Below, piece after piece: positions 62,539 through 64,000 of a stretch of 64,000 nt of DNA; the stretch's first letter is position 1; each line of letters opens with the position of its first letter. The notes below the pieces were generated by a model. The model was not told where the DNA came from. It searched no databases and saw only the letters and a list, made by a program, of their open reading frames with translations. Source of the DNA: Duganella sp. BJB476 (GTDB lineage Bacteria; Pseudomonadota; Gammaproteobacteria; Burkholderiales; Burkholderiaceae_D). The position numbers were made by a program, and so were the translations under genes. The stretch spans positions 248,001 through 312,000 of the forward strand of contig NZ_QVIO01000002.1 in the NCBI RefSeq assembly GCF_003416895.1. The letters are read 5' to 3'.

Positions 62539-64000
62539 AAGCTTACTCCGGCCGCGTCATCTTCGACCATCTTCCCAAGACCGGCGGCAGCGCGGTCGCC
62601 GGCTGGCTGGCGCGCGGCCTGGGATCGGGTTGCGTTTCGCCGCACATCGACGACGAGCACCAGAGCCTGATACGTCGCCACGGCGGCCAGTACAGCGTGC
62701 TGTGCGCGCACGTCAGCTACCTCAAGGCGGAAGGCCTCGATCCACGCTACAGCTATGCGACGCTGCTGCGCGAGCCGCTCGACCGCATCCTGTCGTCGCT
62801 GTATTTCGCATTGACCAACCATGGCGACGACCAGCTGTGGGGACTGGTGCCGCTGGTGCGCCGCTTCCTCGACAGCGATGGCGCCGACCTGGCGGAGCGC
62901 CTGCTGCCGCACGTATCGAACACCTATGTCGAGCATTTCTGCCGTATCGACGGCGACGGCACCGAGGACCCGCCGACACGCCTGCGCAATGCCATGACGG
63001 CGCTGCAGCGCTACGAGGTGGTGGGCGTCTACGACCAGCTGGAGAGCTTCCTGGCGAGCTTCGGCGCACTGCTGGAGCAGGCCGACATGCCGCCACTGGA
63101 GCGGGTGAACGCCACCGTCAGCCGGCCCGGCGCGGCGCAGGTATCGCCCGCCTTGCGCGCGCGGCTGCTCGAGCTCAATCAGCTCGACCTTCAGCTGTAC
63201 CAGGCCGCGCGCGCCATCGCGGCCAGCAGGCCGGCGGCCGCGGCCACGGCACGCCGCTGGCAACACTTCGAGCGCCAGCCCGCCTACAGCGTGCGGACCG
63301 GCGACCTCGCCATCACGCAGGCCACGCTACGCGAGCACGGTGAAATCACAGCAGGCGGCAGCATGCACTTCGACCTGGAGCTGATGGCCACGCGCCGCCT
63401 GCCGGAACTGCTGCTGGGCATACACATCCGCGACAGCGACAACCGCCTGGTCTACGGTGTCCACAGCGGCATGCTGGGCGCATTGCAGGATGGCCTGGAG
63501 GCGGGCCGGCATCGGCTGAGCTACAGCGTCACGGCGGCGCTGCCCGCCGGCAGGTACACGGCGGGCTTCGCGGTGGTCGAAGTATTGAAGGATGGCCAGC
63601 GCGACCTGGCCTGGCACGACAGCCTGTGCGCGTTTGAAGTGCAGCTGCCCGCATCGACCGTGGGCCTGGGCTATGCCGACCTGTCCGCGCAATTGCTGAT
63701 GGATGCGGCGCCGCCGGTGGCCGATACCGCGATCCGGCATGCGCCCGGTGCGCTGCAGGCGCACACGCCACTGCCGGCGATGCGCTGCAAGCACCGCTAT
63801 CGCATCCCGGTCGATTTGCGCCACGACGGCGCCGAAGCCTGGCACGGCGACGGTCCGCGGCCGGTCATGCTGAGCTACCACTGGCTGCGTCCGGACGGCG
63901 TTCCGTGCGTGTACGACGGCGTGCGCACGCCCTTGCCCGCTGCCGGCGTGGCGCCCGGCGAGCGGCTGGCATGGCATGTGGATGTCGATGCCCCCGCCGC
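62526..64000 (+). CDS. PAPS-dependent sulfotransferase with Wzt_C-like domain, 5' part
   Basis: The frame is open to the window edge; 491 residues are visible. The N-terminal domain has the PAPS-binding 5' loop DHLPKTGGSAVAG (14-26) and the 3'-phosphate region LLREPLDRILSSLYF, typical of polysaccharide sulfotransferases. From about residue 245 a beta-sandwich (ITAGGSMHFDLELMA ... LLLGIHIRDSDNRLVYG) resembles the O-antigen-binding C-terminal domain of Wzt. A further repeat begins near 420 (VMLSYHWLRPDGV). The protein probably adds sulfate to a surface polysaccharide. It overlaps cysC by 13 bases. What follows is off the window. Confidence 0.85.
   Translation, partial: MPQLKAYSGRVIFDHLPKTGGSAVAGWLARGLGSGCVSPHIDDEHQSLIRRHGGQYSVLCAHVSYLKAEGLDPRYSYATLLREPLDRILSSLYFALTNHGDDQLWGLVPLVRRFLDSDGADLAERLLPHVSNTYVEHFCRIDGDGTEDPPTRLRNAMTALQRYEVVGVYDQLESFLASFGALLEQADMPPLERVNATVSRPGAAQVSPALRARLLELNQLDLQLYQAARAIAASRPAAAATARRWQHFERQPAYSVRTGDLAITQATLREHGEITAGGSMHFDLELMATRRLPELLLGIHIRDSDNRLVYGVHSGMLGALQDGLEAGRHRLSYSVTAALPAGRYTAGFAVVEVLKDGQRDLAWHDSLCAFEVQLPASTVGLGYADLSAQLLMDAAPPVADTAIRHAPGALQAHTPLPAMRCKHRYRIPVDLRHDGAEAWHGDGPRPVMLSYHWLRPDGVPCVYDGVRTPLPAAGVAPGERLAWHVDVDAPA

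Overview
The window is a stretch of GC-rich chromosome, most likely from a betaproteobacterium of the Oxalobacteraceae (Massilia/Duganella/Janthinobacterium type). This rests on overall gene style and family content: a Neisseria/Burkholderiales-type porin, a phasin, MipA/OmpV, and the tilS-accA-alkA-cysS and lpxH-ppiB neighbourhoods. The genus is inferred, not proven. Both window ends cut genes: an Lhr-like helicase on the left and a sulfotransferase on the right. No integrase, transposase, CRISPR array or rRNA gene was seen.

Region by region. (1) 0-2.8 kb holds the Lhr helicase C-terminus, an MFS drug exporter and a CMD-family protein. (2) 2.8-10.6 kb is a C4-dicarboxylate locus on the minus strand. 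A sigma-54 promoter precedes dctA, a porin, dctB and dctD in one tight run, so sensor, regulator, transporter and outer-membrane channel look co-transcribed. Downstream, a ParD-like/methionine aminopeptidase cassette sits between the intact dctD 3' end and a decayed second copy of that 3' end. (3) 10.6-19.5 kb holds a two-component system with a DUF5694 protein, divergent from a three-gene RND efflux operon. (4) 19.5-23.8 kb is an unusual minus-strand run: a Cys-nucleophile alpha/beta hydrolase, an acyl carrier protein, a ketosynthase, a MipA/OmpV outer-membrane protein, a small exported protein and a rhodanese. (5) 24-33.5 kb is mostly housekeeping: tRNA-Ser, lysC, tilS, accA, a DNA glycosylase, cysS, two cyclophilins and lpxH. 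(6) 33.5-42.5 kb holds a periplasmic binding protein, two membrane proteins, a DUF1800/DUF1501 pair, a lipoprotein, and a GntR-ABC transporter operon with its own operator. It ends at a palindrome with 40-nt arms. (7) 42.6-47.4 kb holds yceH, cysE, rlmB and rnr. (8) 47.6-51.6 kb holds four identical tRNA-Leu(CAG) genes. One is separated from the other three by a serine hydrolase and an ethylene-receptor-like hybrid kinase. (9) 51.6-57.4 kb holds qorB/HxlR with an operator, a sensor kinase with a degenerate receiver, a diguanylate cyclase and a phasin. (10) 57.5-61.5 kb is a FAN1-like nuclease coupled to an Fe-S helicase-nuclease. (11) 62-64 kb is an APS kinase overlapping a sulfotransferase that carries a Wzt_C-like sugar-binding region.

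The best candidates for something not well described are the ketosynthase/ACP/hydrolase/MipA run, the ParD-like/MAP cassette with its dctD 3'-end duplication, the ethylene-receptor-like kinase inside a tRNA array, and the APS kinase-sulfotransferase pair. All functions are read from sequence motifs and family knowledge; no database search was run.
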